This document shows positions 9,008 through 17,781 of a stretch of DNA of 42,642 bases, piece by piece. The notes beneath the pieces were generated by a model that did not search any database, was not told where the DNA came from, and saw only the letters and a program-made list of their open reading frames with translations. Within the stretch, counting starts at the first letter, position 1. Every line of letters starts with the position of its first letter. A program made the position numbers and the translations under genes. Source of the stretch: an uncultured Eggerthellaceae bacterium (GTDB taxonomy: Bacteria > Actinomycetota > Coriobacteriia > Coriobacteriales > Eggerthellaceae). The stretch spans positions 1 through 42,642 of the forward strand of contig CAKUFS010000019.1 of the NCBI GenBank assembly GCA_934648845.1. Direction: 5' to 3'.

Positions 9008-9237
9008 GTTCTTTCGGGGCGGAAAAACGCGGAAATTGTTTGTGCTGCTGTGTGCAAGCGGCGCGCGAACAAGCGGGTTTATCTTTGCTTCGGAATTAAA
9101 CAAAAAGTGGCGGTTTGTCTGGGAAAACGGGAAGACCGCCGCATTGCCAGAAGGCTTTTGACGCGAGCAAATCATAAGGGTGTTCTCGCCAAGAGCCTTT
9201 TTCGGGCTTATTGCTTGAGTAATTGAAAGGAGGAGGG

Positions 9238-10185
9238 GTGAATAATCTTATCAGGCTTATTGGCCGCCGCTTGGTGGCGCTGCCTATCATGATTATCGGC
9301 GTAACGATTCTGGTATTCTTCGTTACGGCGTTGTCACCCATCGACCAGGCCTATACGGTTCTGGGCGAAAATGCAACTGTCGCGCAGGTCGAGGCGTATC
9401 GCGAGGCGAACGGCTTAAACGATCCCATTATTGTTCAGTACTTCACGTACATGGGCAACTTGCTGCATGGTGATTTGGGTGTGTACGGTGCAACGAAAGC
9501 TTCGGTGGCGGATAAGATTGGTCAGGCGCTGCCGGTCACGCTTGAACTTACGTTTGCGGGCTTGGTTATTGCGCTGGTTTTCTCCACCATTTTGGGCGTG
9601 GTGTCGGCCGTGTATCGCGATAAGTGGCCCGATCAGCTCATTCGCGTGTTTTCTATTGCCAGTTTGTCCATGCCTTCGTTCTGGCTGGCTGTTTTGCTCA
9701 TTTTGGCGTTTTTGGGCGTTCTTCCCGTTTCGGGTAACTTGCCGGACTTCTTCCAAGACCCGGCAGGGTGGTGCGCGCGTATGGCGCTGCCAGCAATTTC
9801 TTTGGCAGTTCCCGTTATTGGCCAAATGACGCGTGTTATTCGTACCTCCATGGTGGAAGAGCTTGACAAGGGTTATGTGCGCACCGCTATTGGCGCGGGC
9901 ATTCCCAAGCGCACCGTTATTGCGAAAAACGTGCTGCGCAACGCACTGATCAGCCCTGTTACCGTTTTGGGATTGCGTATTGCCCATTTGATCGGTGGCG
10001 CGGTGGTTATCGAAGTTATCTTCAACCTGCCGGGTATGGGCATGGCAATTCTGCAAGGCATCCAGGCCAATTACATTACGCTGGTGCAAGGCGTTGTTTT
10101 GGTGGTTGCCTTCTTCTTTATTGTCATCAACATTATTGTTGACATGCTGTACATCCTGATCGACCCGCGTATTAGGACGGTGTAG
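9238..10185 (+). CDS. ABC transporter permease, DppB/SatB type
   Basis: A 315-aa integral membrane protein of the binding-protein-dependent transport inner-membrane family. It has an N-terminal helix (LPIMIIGVTILVFFVTALSP), further helices, and the EAA loop that contacts the ATPase (YVRTAIGAGIPKRTVIAKNV). The usual DppB region NLPGMG is present near the C-terminus. The GTG at 9238 sits behind AAAGGAGG with a 4-nt gap; the TTG at 9223 would lie upstream of that ribosome site and is less likely. It forms the channel with the permease half of the next gene, which starts 1 bp after its stop. Confidence 0.88.
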   Translation: MNNLIRLIGRRLVALPIMIIGVTILVFFVTALSPIDQAYTVLGENATVAQVEAYREANGLNDPIIVQYFTYMGNLLHGDLGVYGATKASVADKIGQALPVTLELTFAGLVIALVFSTILGVVSAVYRDKWPDQLIRVFSIASLSMPSFWLAVLLILAFLGVLPVSGNLPDFFQDPAGWCARMALPAISLAVPVIGQMTRVIRTSMVEELDKGYVRTAIGAGIPKRTVIAKNVLRNALISPVTVLGLRIAHLIGGAVVIEVIFNLPGMGMAILQGIQANYITLVQGVVLVVAFFFIVINIIVDMLYILIDPRIRTV

Positions 10186-10186
10186 C

Positions 10187-12220
10187 ATGGTTAAGTTTCG
10201 TGAAAAGACAACGGCGAAGCTGGAAGCAAATGCGGGCAAGAAGATTCGCTTTGCCCACTTCCGCGCAATGAGCACCATGGGCAAGATTTCGCTTGCGGTG
10301 CTGCTGCTTATCGTTTTGATGGCCGTAACGGCTAACCTGATTGCCCCTTATGACCCCCTGAAGATTTACACGGCTCGTTTGGCGCCGTGCTCGGACTTCC
10401 TGTTCGGCACCGACGACAAGGGCCGCGATGTTTTGTCGCGCATCATGTTTGGTGCTCGCTATTCGCTGACCATCGGTTTGGGCTCCACGGCGCTTGCGTT
10501 GGTGCTGGGCTCCATTATTGGTGCTGTTGCCGCTGTTGCGCGCACGTGGATCTCAGAGATCATCATGCGCATTATGGACGTCATCATGTCCTTCCCCGGT
10601 ATTGCGTTGGCAGCAACCGTGGTTGTTGTTATGAGGCCGTCTATCCCGTCGCTTATTGTGGCAATTGCCATTTTGTACGCGCCGCAGATTGCCCGCGTGG
10701 TGCGCGCGAATATCATAAGCGAGTACGGACAAGATTACGTGCGTGCCGCCATTGTTTCTGGCGCAAAGGCGCCGTGGATTTTGGTGAAGCACGTCATGCG
10801 CAACTGCTTGGCCCCCATTTTGGTGTTCACTGTGGTGTGCGTGGCCGATGCTATTGTATTCGAAGCATCGTTGGCATTCATTAGCGCCGGTATTCCGGAA
10901 CCGACTCCGACCTGGGGTAACATTCTTGCCGATGCGCGCGCCGGCGTTCTTTCCGGTCGTTGGTGGCAAGCGTTGTTCCCGGGCTTGTTCATTATGATCA
11001 CCACGCTGTGCCTGAACGTTTTGTCCGAGGGCATTACCGACGCCATGGCTGCTGCGCCCAGCGCTCCCGTTGCTGCGGCAGACGACAACCTTGCGGGCGA
11101 CCGCGAAGCCGACCGCCTGGTGTCCGACCCCAAGTTGGCATACGCTGCCCAGGCTGAAATGCTTGAGAAGCGCCTGAACGCGCTGAAGGAAGTGGAAACG
11201 AAGCGTACCGACCGTTTTGTGGCACGTACCGACGTTCCGCCTATTCTGGAAGTCAAGGATTTCTGCATCAAGTTCAAGCGCCACGGCGATGTGAATGTGG
11301 TTGACCATTTGAATTACGTTGTTCGTCCTCGTCAGACTATGGGTTTGGTAGGCGAGTCCGGCTGTGGCAAGTCGATTTCCACCAGCGCTATCATGGGCCT
11401 GCTTGACCCCGCAACCGCTACGATTTCCGGCGAGATTCTTTACGATGGCAAGAACATTCTGGAGATGAGCGAAAGCGAGCTGAATCAGATTCGCGGCCGC
11501 GAAATTGCCATGATCTACCAGGACTCTTTGAGTGCTTTGAACCCGTCTATGCTGATCAAGGCGCAGTTTAAGCAACTCACAAGCCGCGGTGGCACCCGTA
11601 CCGCCGAAGAGCTTTTGGAGTTGGTTGGTCTTGACCCGAAGCGTACCCTTGATTCGTATCCGCACGAGCTTTCCGGCGGTCAGCGTCAGCGCGTTTTGAT
11701 TGCTATGGCGCTTACGCGCGACCCGAAGATCATCATTGCCGATGAGCCTACCACGGCGTTGGACGTTACCGTGCAAAAGCAGGTTATCAACTTGCTGAAT
11801 CGCTTGCAGCACGAGCTGGGCTTCGCCATGATCTTCGTGAGCCACGACTTGGCGCTGGTGGCCGAAGTGGCGAATTCCATTACTGTTATGTACGCAGGTC
11901 AGGTTGTGGAGCAGGGTCCTGTTCGCGAGATTATGACGAACCCCGTGCACGAATACACGCGTGGCCTTCTGGGTTCCGTTTTGTCTATCGAGGCCGGCGG
12001 CGACCGTCTGCTGCAGGTTCCGGGTTCGGTTCCGTCGCCGAAGGACTTCCCCGCAGGCGACCGTTTCCGTCCGCGTTCGAGCCATCCGGACTGCATTTCC
12101 AATGTTCGCCCCATGCTGAAACAGCTCAAGGGAACCGATCATTACTACGCCGAACTGCCTGATAGTGAGCTTACGCGCCTGGGTCTGAAACCTTTGGTGC
12201 CGGCAGAAGGGAGGGCATAA
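10187..12220 (+). CDS. fused ABC permease-ATPase (DppC plus DppD, SatC-like)
   Basis: A 677-aa fusion. Residues ~1-290 are a DppC-type permease (LFGTDDKGRDVLSR, EAA loop YVRAAIVSGAKAPW). A charged linker of about 50 residues follows, then an ABC ATPase with Walker A GESGCGKS, Q-loop IYQDSLSALNP, signature LSGGQRQRV, Walker B IIIADEPTTALD and switch SHD. The oligopeptide-type C-terminal region is present with only part of its usual Cys motif. From memory, H. ducreyi SatABCD has the same order: binding protein, permease, permease-ATPase fusion, ATPase. The stop overlaps the next start (TAATG), so translation is coupled. Confidence 0.9.
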   Translation: MVKFREKTTAKLEANAGKKIRFAHFRAMSTMGKISLAVLLLIVLMAVTANLIAPYDPLKIYTARLAPCSDFLFGTDDKGRDVLSRIMFGARYSLTIGLGSTALALVLGSIIGAVAAVARTWISEIIMRIMDVIMSFPGIALAATVVVVMRPSIPSLIVAIAILYAPQIARVVRANIISEYGQDYVRAAIVSGAKAPWILVKHVMRNCLAPILVFTVVCVADAIVFEASLAFISAGIPEPTPTWGNILADARAGVLSGRWWQALFPGLFIMITTLCLNVLSEGITDAMAAAPSAPVAAADDNLAGDREADRLVSDPKLAYAAQAEMLEKRLNALKEVETKRTDRFVARTDVPPILEVKDFCIKFKRHGDVNVVDHLNYVVRPRQTMGLVGESGCGKSISTSAIMGLLDPATATISGEILYDGKNILEMSESELNQIRGREIAMIYQDSLSALNPSMLIKAQFKQLTSRGGTRTAEELLELVGLDPKRTLDSYPHELSGGQRQRVLIAMALTRDPKIIIADEPTTALDVTVQKQVINLLNRLQHELGFAMIFVSHDLALVAEVANSITVMYAGQVVEQGPVREIMTNPVHEYTRGLLGSVLSIEAGGDRLLQVPGSVPSPKDFPAGDRFRPRSSHPDCISNVRPMLKQLKGTDHYYAELPDSELTRLGLKPLVPAEGRA

Positions 12221-13323
12221 TGGTGCAGAAAATCGAATCGCTTGCCGCCTCTGCGGATGAGCTGCTTGCAAAAGGCACTGTTTCCGCCGCTTTGGGCGCC
12301 ACGGTCAATCGCGAGGTAGGCGAAGCAGCCGAGCTAGGCGATGCCCGCGTTGATAACGAAGCGCATGCAATTGAAGTGGGCGAGGCCAGCATTGAAGGCA
12401 CGAAGGAAGACGTGTATTCGCGCCCTGTTTCCCGTGCGCGCAACGTGCGCGAAGAGCTTATGGCCATTCCTGCTCCCGAGAAGAGCGCGCCGGATGATAC
12501 GCCCGATGATGGGCGCGAGCCGCTTATCTTCCTGGACGATATTTACGTGACGTTCAAGACGCGCACCGGATCGCTGCTGCATCCCAATATGGTAAAGGCT
12601 GTTCAGGGCGTTACCATCAAGCTTATGCCGGGCGAATGCATTGGCATTGTGGGCGAATCGGGCTGCGGTAAGTCAACCACGGCTAACGTGTTGTGCGGCT
12701 TGCAATCGCCCACGTCGGGTCGCGTGTTCTTCAAGGGTCGCGATGTTACGAAGCGCACGGCGGCTGACCGTCGTGCTATCGGTCGCGTGGTATCTGTGGT
12801 GTTCCAGGATCCCGCAACGGCGCTGAATGCGCGCATGAGCGTGCATGATCAGCTGATGGACCCCATGATCGTGCATAAAGTGGGTACGCCTGCGGAACGC
12901 GAAGCGCGCGTGAAAGAGCTCATTGGCCTGGTTGGTCTGCCCGAGAGCTGCTTGGCGGCGCTTCCCGGTCAGCTTTCAGGCGGTCAGCGCCAGCGTGTTG
13001 CCATTGCACGTGCTTTGTCGTTGAATCCCGAGGTCATCATCGCCGATGAGCCAACGTCCGCTTTGGATGTTTCCGTTCGCGCTCAGATTTTGAACCTGCT
13101 TATGGACTTGAAGCGCGAGCTGAACCTTTCCATGGTGTTCATTTCGCACGACATTTCAACGGTGCGCTACATTTCCGATCGCATCATTGTTATGAATAAG
13201 GGCATGGTTGTGGAGCGCGGCACGACCGATCAGATTTTCAACCATGCGCAAGAGCCTTATACGAAGTTGCTTTTGGGTGCAACGCCTTCGCTTCTGCATC
13301 CGGACGAGAGCGCTTTCGAGTAA
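12220..13323 (+). CDS. ABC transporter ATPase, DppF type (SatD-like), with N-terminal extension
   Basis: A 367-aa ATP-binding subunit with Walker A GESGCGKST, Q-loop VFQDPATALNARM, signature LSGGQRQRVAIARAL, Walker B VIIADEPTSALD and SHD. It pairs with the ATPase half of the preceding fusion. The first ~95 residues precede the normal start of the ABC domain (LIFLDDIYVTF). They are acidic and Ala-rich, with no recognisable domain and no membrane segment, which is unusual for DppF/OppF. The start is fixed by the TAATG overlap and the GGGAGGG ribosome site. It ends the transporter operon; the following 221 bp are GC-rich with no clear terminator. Confidence 0.88.
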   Translation: MVQKIESLAASADELLAKGTVSAALGATVNREVGEAAELGDARVDNEAHAIEVGEASIEGTKEDVYSRPVSRARNVREELMAIPAPEKSAPDDTPDDGREPLIFLDDIYVTFKTRTGSLLHPNMVKAVQGVTIKLMPGECIGIVGESGCGKSTTANVLCGLQSPTSGRVFFKGRDVTKRTAADRRAIGRVVSVVFQDPATALNARMSVHDQLMDPMIVHKVGTPAEREARVKELIGLVGLPESCLAALPGQLSGGQRQRVAIARALSLNPEVIIADEPTSALDVSVRAQILNLLMDLKRELNLSMVFISHDISTVRYISDRIIVMNKGMVVERGTTDQIFNHAQEPYTKLLLGATPSLLHPDESAFE

Positions 13324-13544
13324 GGCGCGCGGTGCCTGCGGGCTGTGATGGGTGGCTCGCAGGCGCGCGACGCGTGGTGCGTGGCGCATGCGGTAAGGGT
13401 GCACGCCGCAGCAATGCGCCACGTGCGTGAATTGTTGTTGCGGTGAAGACCGCAACACGAGCGCGGCAGCGCCGAAGTAATGTGTATGATTGTTTGCGTT
13501 ACTGTTGTAGACAAACGATAGAAAGAAGAAATCGGGTAACTAGA

Positions 13545-14492
13545 ATGTCTCAGTACAGCAAGTTTCATGGTGTTATTCCTCCTGTGGTCGTTCCTTTGAC
13601 CGCCGACAAGCAACTGGACGTGCCTGCGTTCGAGCGTTCCATCAACCGCATGATTGATGCGGGTGTGCATGGTTTGTTCTTCTTGGGTTCAAGCGGCGAG
13701 GTTGCCTTCCTGAACGATGACCAGCGCTATGAGGTGCTGGAAAACGCCGTGCGCATTGTTGATCATCGCGTGCCAGTTTTGGTGGGCGTTATTGACATGG
13801 AGACCGAGCGCGTTATCAAGCAGGTCGAGCGCACGCAGCAGTTCGACATCGACGCGCTGGTATGCACCGCTCCGTTCTACGCGCTGGGTGGTCCGAAAGA
13901 AAACGAGCGCCATTTCCGCGTGATTCGCGAGCACACGAATCTGCCGCTTTTCGCTTATGACCTGCCGGTATGCGTTCACACCAAGCTGGATCCCACGATG
14001 CTGGTCCGCTTGGGTGGCGATGGCGTTTTGGCGGGCGTGAAGGACTCTTCGGGCGACGACGTTTCCTTCCGCTGGCTTATGCTGGAAAACGAAGATGCAG
14101 GTCACCCGTTGCAGCTGCTCACCGGTCACGAAGTAGTGGTTGACGGTGCATTGCTGGGCGGCGCCGACGGCTCCGTTCCTGGCTTGGCGAACCTGGCTCC
14201 CGAGCCGTACGTGGAAATGTACAACGCCGCGAAGGCGGGTGACTGGGACAAGGTGCGCGAGTGCCAGGATTATCTGGCTCGCCTGATGTTCCTGACGCGT
14301 CACGTGAACGCTACGGTTGGTTTTGGTGCCGGCGTTGGCGCCTTTAAGACCGCGCTGTGGCAGATGGGCGTGTTCAACACGAACCAGATGCGCGAACCTG
14401 TTATGCCGCTGGTAGGCAACGACGTGACCGAGATCGTGAAGGTGCTCAAACGCGCCAAGCTGATGCCCGAGTTCGCTCCTGTTCGCCTGTAA
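13545..14492 (+). CDS. DHDPS/N-acetylneuraminate lyase family aldolase, probable sialic acid lyase
   Basis: A 315-aa TIM-barrel class I aldolase. Family motifs are GSSGEVAFL (substrate carboxylate loop), YDLP (catalytic Tyr) and GVKDSSGDD (Schiff-base Lys). The family includes DapA, NanA and several sugar-acid aldolases. The YDLP spacing and the setting (amino-sugar transporter, NagA, kinase, epimerase) favour cleavage of N-acetylneuraminate to ManNAc and pyruvate (inference). A KDG-type aldolase role is not excluded. The ATG at 13545 is chosen because family homology begins there. The purine-rich GAAAGAAGAA upstream is 14 nt away, so translation initiation may be weak. Confidence 0.75.
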   Translation: MSQYSKFHGVIPPVVVPLTADKQLDVPAFERSINRMIDAGVHGLFFLGSSGEVAFLNDDQRYEVLENAVRIVDHRVPVLVGVIDMETERVIKQVERTQQFDIDALVCTAPFYALGGPKENERHFRVIREHTNLPLFAYDLPVCVHTKLDPTMLVRLGGDGVLAGVKDSSGDDVSFRWLMLENEDAGHPLQLLTGHEVVVDGALLGGADGSVPGLANLAPEPYVEMYNAAKAGDWDKVRECQDYLARLMFLTRHVNATVGFGAGVGAFKTALWQMGVFNTNQMREPVMPLVGNDVTEIVKVLKRAKLMPEFAPVRL

Positions 14493-14530
14493 TGCCTGCG
14501 ATTTGCATTGCGGATTATTGATTGTTGCGT

Positions 14531-14560
14531 TCAGCCCGGGCAGCGTTCTGCTCGGGCTGA
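14531..14560 (+). terminator. intrinsic terminator after the lyase gene
   Basis: Near-perfect 13-bp stem (TCAGCCCG/CGGGCTGA plus five inner pairs) with a 4-nt loop and TTTT a few bases downstream. nagA may therefore have its own promoter. Confidence 0.7.
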
Positions 14561-14635
14561 TGTGTTTTCAGCGGCAAAAGTCCTGATAGAAAGCAGGATT
14601 TGCTGCGCGTCTATGAGAAATAAAAGGAGGTTTCC

Positions 14636-15760
14636 GTGAAAATCATTAACGGCAACGTGTTTACGGGTTGCGGCTTTGAAGAGAAGACCGTCTACGTGAA
14701 CAGCGGCGTTTTTGTTGAACAGGCATCGTATGTGGATGACGGCGTAGTGCTTGATGCGGCGGGCAAAGTTGTTGCTCCTGGCATGATCGATGTGCATTTT
14801 CATGCATGCATTGGCCATGATGCGTGCGACGGCACCGATGAATCGTTTCATAAGATGGCAGAGTACGAGGCTTCGCAAGGTATTACGGCCATCTGCCCTG
14901 CCACGATGACGTTCCCCGAGGAAAAGCTGGGCGGCATTTGCGATGTTGCCGCAGCGTTTGCGCCGGCGGACAACGAGGCAACGCTTCTGGGCTTGAACAT
15001 GGAGGGTCCGTTTATCTCCCCGTCCAAGGTGGGCGCGCAGAACCCTGCATATGTGCAGGAACCGAACGTTGAGATGTTTATGCGCTTGCAAGAACGTGCT
15101 CATGGCCTGGTAAAACTTGTTGACATTGCTCCCGAAGAGCCGGGTGCACTCGAGTTCATCAAGGCGGTAAAGGGCTGCACGCGCGTGTCGCTGGCTCACA
15201 TGTGCGCAACGTACGACGATGCCATGGCTGCGTTCGATGCGGGCGCTCGTCAACTGACGCACTTGTATAACGCTATGCCGGGTTTGGCGCATCGTGCTCC
15301 GGGCCCCATTGCCGCGGCGGCGGATTGCGAAGACGTATTCGCAGAGATTATCGCTGATGGCGTGCATATTCATCCGTCGATGGTACGCCTTGCGTTCAAG
15401 ATTTTCGGAGCGGAGCGCATGCTGTTGATCAGCGACACCATGGAAGCTGCCGGCATGCCTGATGGCGAATATGCGCTGGGTGGTCAGGCAGTAACCGTGC
15501 GCGGCAACTTGGCAACGCTGCATGATGGCACGATTGCGGGTTCGGTAACGAATCTGGCACTGTGCGTGAAAACGGCGGTAACGAAGATGGAAATCCCGCT
15601 GGCAGATGCCTTGCGTGCGGCAACCTTAAACCCCGCTCTTGCGATGGGCGTTGCTGATGAACGCGGCTCTATTTCTGCTGGTAAAGTGGCTGACTGCGTG
15701 ATTCTTGACCCCGAGACGGTAACGGTCGAGCGCGTTATCTTGCGCGGTCGTGAGTTGTAA
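14636..15760 (+). CDS. nagA: N-acetylglucosamine-6-phosphate deacetylase
   Basis: A 374-aa amidohydrolase that removes acetate from GlcNAc-6-P to give glucosamine-6-P. Signature elements are GMIDVHFHACIGHDACDG (HxH metal site), LNMEGPFIS (metal Glu), AHM and HLYNAMPGLAHRAPG (substrate and metal His), and LISDTMEAAG (catalytic Asp). The GTG start has a strong AAAGGAGG 5 nt upstream. It fits as the last step before NagB in a ManNAc/GlcNAc pathway; nagB is not in the window. The gene ends at a bidirectional terminator that marks the left border of the inserted island. Confidence 0.92.
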   Translation: MKIINGNVFTGCGFEEKTVYVNSGVFVEQASYVDDGVVLDAAGKVVAPGMIDVHFHACIGHDACDGTDESFHKMAEYEASQGITAICPATMTFPEEKLGGICDVAAAFAPADNEATLLGLNMEGPFISPSKVGAQNPAYVQEPNVEMFMRLQERAHGLVKLVDIAPEEPGALEFIKAVKGCTRVSLAHMCATYDDAMAAFDAGARQLTHLYNAMPGLAHRAPGPIAAAADCEDVFAEIIADGVHIHPSMVRLAFKIFGAERMLLISDTMEAAGMPDGEYALGGQAVTVRGNLATLHDGTIAGSVTNLALCVKTAVTKMEIPLADALRAATLNPALAMGVADERGSISAGKVADCVILDPETVTVERVILRGREL

Positions 15761-15782
15761 ATCGCTGGCTTTTGCTCGTTTC

Positions 15783-15816
15783 AAAAAGGCTGTGGGAGGT
15801 ATCCTGCAGCCTTTTT
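15783..15816. terminator. nagA terminator, also left copy of a 31-bp direct repeat
   Basis: Ten-bp stem AAAAAGGCTG/CAGCCTTTTT, symmetrical with A and T runs, so it can act in both directions. Bases 15786-15816 recur at 21174-21204 with one mismatch. Confidence 0.85.
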
Positions 15817-15917
15817 GCGTTTGGAAGGATTTTCTTGTTGGCTAATCGGCAATAAGGAAAGTGCAGATTTCAGCTTGCAAATCCGACGGCATGAAAGAGC
15901 GAAACTGCTGCTGAGAT

Positions 15918-17564
15918 CTACTCTGCTTCTCTTTTTTCGTTCCAGGAGCGACCAAACAATTCGTGACCTGCGCTAAGATTGAGTATGGTATTGCGTTTCA
16001 AAATATCAGGAAGTCCGTTTGGGGTATAGGTTTCCGCTTTATCCGTTGCCACGAATGCCTGCGCATCAAGCGAATCGTATAGCTCGAAAAGACGAATCAT
16101 CACATTGTCTTCAACTTGCTTTACATCACATGAATCGTGAATGAAAACAGGAAGCGGGGTCTGTTCGGCCACTACGGCATCAAATAGAAAGAGACCCCGA
16201 GTTTCTGCTCCTGTTCCAGAATCGTTTTCGACAGAATAGGTATAGCTATCCGCTGATTTGATGGATAGGTACGGAGAGGTCCTGTTCTTATCGCATACAT
16301 GCGAATTGAATTCAGCTAGACGTTCGTCGATCTTATACTGGATGGCTCTAAGCACTTCCACGTTAAATGCTTTGCTCTTTACAGATAGCTCAGACGCTCT
16401 TTTAGAGAGAATCGTCTTCTTCTCATATGCTTCGTTAGCATCCCGCAAACGACCGATTTCTTGCATAATGTCCGAGTACGAATCAAGAACGGCGATGGTT
16501 AAATTAGTTTCAGGGGCAATCATGCAAATTTGATCCTCTAAGTCATCAATGCGGCTGTTTAGTAAAGCAATCTGTGCTTCGCAATCCTTACGAGTCTCTG
16601 CGTGCTCCTCCTTGAGCACCGTGGCAAGCTGGCTGTGAAACTCTTCGATTTCTTCTATTTTTTTAATGTCTGCGTTTGGAAAGAATTTCTTTAATTTATT
16701 GATATCCTTTGATGCTTTGAATTTCGACGATCTCAAATCATTATCCATCTCATTTATGCGGGAAATAAGTTTCGTGCGTTTCCTGCGGATGGCAGAAAGT
16801 TCTCGCTTGAGTTTTGCGATTCGTTCTGCAATGATTGGGTCGATGTCTGCAAGGTTGTTCTTGCTTTGTGTGATTATTTCGTTACGGTCTCTTTCAAGTG
16901 CAGTGATTCTGTTTTCGTTGTTTTTGACATCTGTTTTGCTTGGGGCTGCGACAACGAATTGATGTTTCAACGCATTTAGGTAAGCAACTTTTTCGTCCTT
17001 GGCTTCTTTTGCCTGCTCCTTCATTTCCTTTATCGAGTAATATTGACCGTATAGCTTTGCAAGTCGGTCTAGCTCTTCACCCATTCTGCTGCTTTCGTGA
17101 CTTGAAAGAGGTCTGTTTACATTGCGGCACGGTCTGTCGTATACGCGCATGAAGCAGCCGATTAAGTCGCGAAAACTACCGCCTAATCCATTTAAGCCGT
17201 AGGATGCGGCCAGGAAGTTGTTGAATTCCTCCAAAGAAATTTCTTTTTGGGCAAGATATCCTTCATCGCAAATCCAAACAGTGGTTGCGTCGGTAGCGGA
17301 GCGTGAGAAGCGGTATGCAATCCCGTCAAAAACGTGGGTAAAGCAGATAGAGTGTTCACCAATGTTTTTAAGCACATCGCTATTTGGCTTTGCGTAGTCC
17401 TTGCCACCGAAGCAGAAGTCCACAATCATAAGGAAAGTGGACTTGCCGATGGAGTTTGTTGCGTTTTCCGAGCCAACAATAGCGTTCAAACCGGGCTTAA
17501 GCTTGATGGCTCCTCGCTCAACGCCTTGGTCGATGAATTTATTGCAATAGATTTCAGTCAACAT
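15918..17564 (-). CDS. ABC-three-component system ATPase (SMC/RecN-like, DUF2326 type)
   Basis: A 548-aa ABC-class ATPase. The Walker A is a lengthened GSENATNSIGKST at residues 31-43. The centre is a long charged coiled coil (about residues 165-400, e.g. RIAKLKRELSAIRRKRTKLI). The C-terminal half holds the distal ATPase parts, with a candidate Walker B in PLPVFIHDS. The layout matches the ATPase of ABC-3C conflict systems, predicted by comparative genomics to sense or process DNA ends and license a nuclease. The ATG at 17564 overlaps the middle-component stop by 11 bp, so the three genes form one coupled operon. An upstream in-frame ATG at 17588 would lie inside that gene and is less likely. 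Confidence 0.82.
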   Translation of the reverse strand: MLTEIYCNKFIDQGVERGAIKLKPGLNAIVGSENATNSIGKSTFLMIVDFCFGGKDYAKPNSDVLKNIGEHSICFTHVFDGIAYRFSRSATDATTVWICDEGYLAQKEISLEEFNNFLAASYGLNGLGGSFRDLIGCFMRVYDRPCRNVNRPLSSHESSRMGEELDRLAKLYGQYYSIKEMKEQAKEAKDEKVAYLNALKHQFVVAAPSKTDVKNNENRITALERDRNEIITQSKNNLADIDPIIAERIAKLKRELSAIRRKRTKLISRINEMDNDLRSSKFKASKDINKLKKFFPNADIKKIEEIEEFHSQLATVLKEEHAETRKDCEAQIALLNSRIDDLEDQICMIAPETNLTIAVLDSYSDIMQEIGRLRDANEAYEKKTILSKRASELSVKSKAFNVEVLRAIQYKIDERLAEFNSHVCDKNRTSPYLSIKSADSYTYSVENDSGTGAETRGLFLFDAVVAEQTPLPVFIHDSCDVKQVEDNVMIRLFELYDSLDAQAFVATDKAETYTPNGLPDILKRNTILNLSAGHELFGRSWNEKREAE

Positions 17565-17781
17565 AATGCAGCACACCCTTCGGGACAATCAGCTCAACAG
17601 CTCCTAAAGCGTACAAGCTGTCTAGAGTTTCGTAAAATTCCCCAATGCCATTGAAATCCTTTTTTGTTTTTTCGTAAAGCTTTCCAGGTGTCAAGTCGTT
17701 TAGCTCCAGGTGGGCGAGAACAAGAGGGAACTTTGATAGCGAGCTGGCGTTATAGGGGGTTATCTTATTCGGTAGTCTCAC
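17554..17781 (-). CDS. ABC-3C system middle component (small linker protein)
   Basis: A 75-aa protein starting VRLPNKITPY and containing LYEKTKKDFNGIGEFYETLD, which looks like a compact winged-helix middle component of ABC-3C systems. These small proteins link the ATPase to the effector. The GTG start at 17781 has GAGGTG just upstream and lies inside the 3' end of the effector gene (17-bp overlap). Its stop overlaps the ATPase start. I cannot assign the numbered middle-component subtype. Confidence 0.75.
   Translation of the reverse strand: MRLPNKITPYNASSLSKFPLVLAHLELNDLTPGKLYEKTKKDFNGIGEFYETLDSLYALGAVELIVPKGVLHYVD

Noticed and set aside
7342..9072. Minus-strand 576-codon frame opposite the solute-binding protein
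   Set aside because: The plus strand has a signal sequence, lipobox and family motifs; the antisense frame has none.
15918..17564. RecN or SbcC housekeeping repair gene
   Set aside because: It overlaps a small middle component and a zinc-containing effector gene in one operon, as in ABC-3C systems, and it is much shorter than SbcC.
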